Shown here: piece after piece, positions 6,830 to 7,917 of the stretch
Numbering within the stretch: the stretch's first letter is position 1
Layout: the number at the start of each line of letters is the position of its first letter
Assembly: GCA_031285415.1 (NCBI GenBank)
Contig: JAITWF010000016.1
Location: 1-7,917 of the forward strand
Length of the DNA: 7,917 bases
Source: Deferribacteraceae bacterium
GTDB lineage: Bacteria > Chrysiogenota > Deferribacteres > Deferribacterales > JAISNW01
Direction: 5' to 3'
Made by a program: the position numbers and the translations under genes
Notes under the pieces: model-generated
The model's input: only the letters and a program-made list of their open reading frames with translations
What the model was told of the DNA's origin: nothing
Databases searched by the model: none

Positions 6830-6835
6830 ATTATA
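6830..6835 (-). promoter_or_regulatory. Possible -10 box for the terminase genes
   Basis: The minus strand has a perfect TATAAT here, about 30 bases before the ATG at 6800. The region 16-18 bases upstream has no good match to TTGACA, so the promoter is weak or the match is chance in an AT-rich stretch. If real, transcription would start at about 6823, which favours the ATG at 6800 over the GTG at 6824. Confidence 0.3.
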
Positions 6836-6866
6836 GAACAATGGGGAGATATTCGATATAATAGAG

Positions 6867-6894
6867 TTGCAAAAATAAATTTAAGGTATACAAT
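6867..6894 (+). promoter_or_regulatory. Probable promoter of the carboxyltransferase gene
   Basis: TTGCAA (6867-6872) and TACAAT (6889-6894) are spaced by 16 bases, giving a predicted start near 6901 and a leader of about 32 bases that contains the ribosome site. A second, perfect TATAAT at 6857-6862 has only half-matching -35 candidates (around 6834-6840) and may be an alternative upstream promoter. Confidence 0.5.
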
Positions 6895-6917
6895 CCGAAA
6901 GTTGAAACTAAGATTTT

Positions 6918-6924
6918 AAGGTGG
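6918..6924 (+). promoter_or_regulatory. Ribosome binding site of the carboxyltransferase gene
   Basis: AAGGTGG lies eight bases before the ATG at 6933, a good Shine-Dalgarno spacing. It supports that ATG over the second in-frame ATG at 6939. Confidence 0.75.
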
Positions 6925-6932
6925 ATTTTGCA

Positions 6933-7917
6933 ATGACGATGAAGGAGCTTATAGCGCAGCTGCGAGAGCGGCGTGCGAAGGTTTACGTCGGCGGTGGCGA
7001 GGATAAGATCGCTAAACGGCACGAGGAGGGGAAGCTGACCTCTCGTGAACGTATCGGACTTCTGGCAGATAAAGGCACATTTCAGGAGATGAACCTATTT
7101 GTGCAGCACCAAAGCACAGATTTTGGTATGGGCAAGAAGATCGTCCCTGCAGAGGGGGTAATCACCGGCTCGTGCCTCGTAAATGGGCGTCCAGTGTTCT
7201 TAGGAAGCCAAGATTTCACCGCTCTTGCTGGCACAGTAGGGGGTATGGGGGCGAGGAAGGTCTCCGAGGTGATGGATTGCGCCATAAAATCGGGGGTACC
7301 GTTTGTATTTATTAACGATAGCGGCGGCGCACGGATTCAGGAGGGGGTAGACTCGCTCTCTGGATACGGCCGAATATTCTATAAAAACGTACTTATGAGC
7401 GGCGTTGTACCGCAGATTAGCATAATAGCAGGACCTTGTGCTGGCGGAGCTGCGTATTCGCCAGCTTTGACAGACTTTATCATACAGATAAGTGGGCAGG
7501 GGCAGATGTATATCACAGGGCCAAAGATTATCCGTGAGGTCACAGGCGAAGATGTGACGGCGGAGGATCTTGGGGGCAGTCAGAGCCACGCCGTTCACTC
7601 TGGAGTGGTTCACTTTGAGGCGGAGTCGGAGGAGCATGCGATGGATATAGCTCGCAGACTTCTGTCGTTCCTCCCAGCGAACAACACCCAAGAGCCGCCG
7701 ATAGTTGAAGCAAATCGGCAGGAGGCTATAGGCCCTGTACCGCTACTCGATAGTATCATTCCCGATAATCCACGCCAGCCGTACGATATGAAAGATATCA
7801 TACACTCGGTGGTCGATAATGCAGACTTTATGGAGATTCGTGAGCGTTTCGCCCCTAATATTATCGTAGGGTTTGGGCGTATAAATGGCAGAACCGTTGG
7901 CGTTGTAGCAAACCAGC
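6933..7917 (+). CDS. Acyl-CoA carboxyltransferase (methylmalonyl-CoA decarboxylase alpha / propionyl-CoA carboxylase beta family), 3' end outside window
   Basis: The first 328 residues are present and open to the window edge; the family is about 510 residues, so roughly the last third is missing. These enzymes move a carboxyl group between an acyl-CoA and biotin on a carrier protein. Visible signatures are the N-terminal GGGEDKIAKRHEEGKLTSRER (20-40), the oxyanion-hole segments INDSGGARIQEGVDSLSGYG (127-146) and GPCAGGAAYSPALTDF (167-182), and ITGPKIIREVTGEDVTAEDLGG (195-216). The family includes the sodium-pumping methylmalonyl-CoA decarboxylase alpha subunit (MmdA), propionyl-CoA carboxylase beta (PccB) and transcarboxylase 12S. 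Downstream partners (biotin carrier, membrane beta subunit, or a biotin carboxylase) would decide and are not in view. The recalled similarity to MmdA sequences makes the decarboxylase slightly more likely. It is divergent to the terminase genes and appears unrelated to them. Confidence 0.93.
   Translation, partial: MTMKELIAQLRERRAKVYVGGGEDKIAKRHEEGKLTSRERIGLLADKGTFQEMNLFVQHQSTDFGMGKKIVPAEGVITGSCLVNGRPVFLGSQDFTALAGTVGGMGARKVSEVMDCAIKSGVPFVFINDSGGARIQEGVDSLSGYGRIFYKNVLMSGVVPQISIIAGPCAGGAAYSPALTDFIIQISGQGQMYITGPKIIREVTGEDVTAEDLGGSQSHAVHSGVVHFEAESEEHAMDIARRLLSFLPANNTQEPPIVEANRQEAIGPVPLLDSIIPDNPRQPYDMKDIIHSVVDNADFMEIRERFAPNIIVGFGRINGRTVGVVANQ

Noticed and set aside
6831..7022. 63-codon minus-strand frame across the divergent intergenic region
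   Set aside because: It overlaps the promoter and start of the carboxyltransferase, has no HTH or terminase features that would restore the missing small-subunit N-terminus, and no ribosome site.
7200..7691. 163-codon open frame on the minus strand opposite the carboxyltransferase
   Set aside because: It is wholly antisense to a clear conserved enzyme, shows no recognisable motif, and other frames opposite that gene are also open by chance (7082-7285, 7610-7801).

Overview
The window comes from a bacterial chromosome of roughly balanced base composition. Genes are closely spaced, have clear Shine-Dalgarno sites and share a uniform codon style. A biotin-type acyl-CoA carboxyltransferase of the methylmalonyl-CoA decarboxylase / propionyl-CoA carboxylase family, a fatty-acid-type acyl-CoA ligase and a soluble multi-sensor hybrid kinase would suit an anaerobe that handles organic acids (a Negativicutes-like Firmicute or Synergistota are my guesses). 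Nothing here fixes the taxonomy.

Layout: five genes lie on the minus strand and one on the plus strand. In minus-strand transcription order they are: a short terminase-small-subunit-like gene (6567-6800), an intact phage terminase large subunit (5165-6574), a 70-residue Cro/CI-type regulator with its own near-consensus promoter (4891-5103), an acyl-CoA ligase (3309-4841), and a 1057-residue hybrid histidine kinase (60-3233). Diverging from the terminase genes on the plus strand is the carboxyltransferase (from 6933), which runs off the end of the window. GC-rich palindromes follow the kinase gene and fill the ligase-kinase gap. No tRNA, rRNA, CRISPR array or transposase was seen, and there is no gene-free stretch over 300 bases.

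The centre (about 4.89-6.80 kb) reads as a phage-derived island of under 2 kb between metabolic genes. It has a terminase pair and a phage-type regulator, but no portal, capsid, integrase or lysis gene within the window. The terminase large subunit keeps all its ATPase and nuclease motifs. The small-subunit-like gene carries only the C-terminal part of its family and lacks the N-terminal DNA-binding domain; its upstream edge lies close to the carboxyltransferase promoter. The regulator's promoter has a perfect inverted repeat exactly between its -35 and -10 boxes, a typical autorepression arrangement. Because the acyl-CoA ligase starts only 49 bases downstream on the same strand, this phage-type switch may now influence a host metabolic gene.

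The kinase is cytosolic, with PAS-PAS-GAF-PAS input domains, a complete histidine kinase core and two receivers. The first receiver has lost its phospho-acceptor aspartate (Glu in its place), and the second PAS carries a cysteine cluster. I found no convincing complete new defence or mobile system. The most unusual points are the isolated terminase island, the operator architecture and the degenerate receiver.
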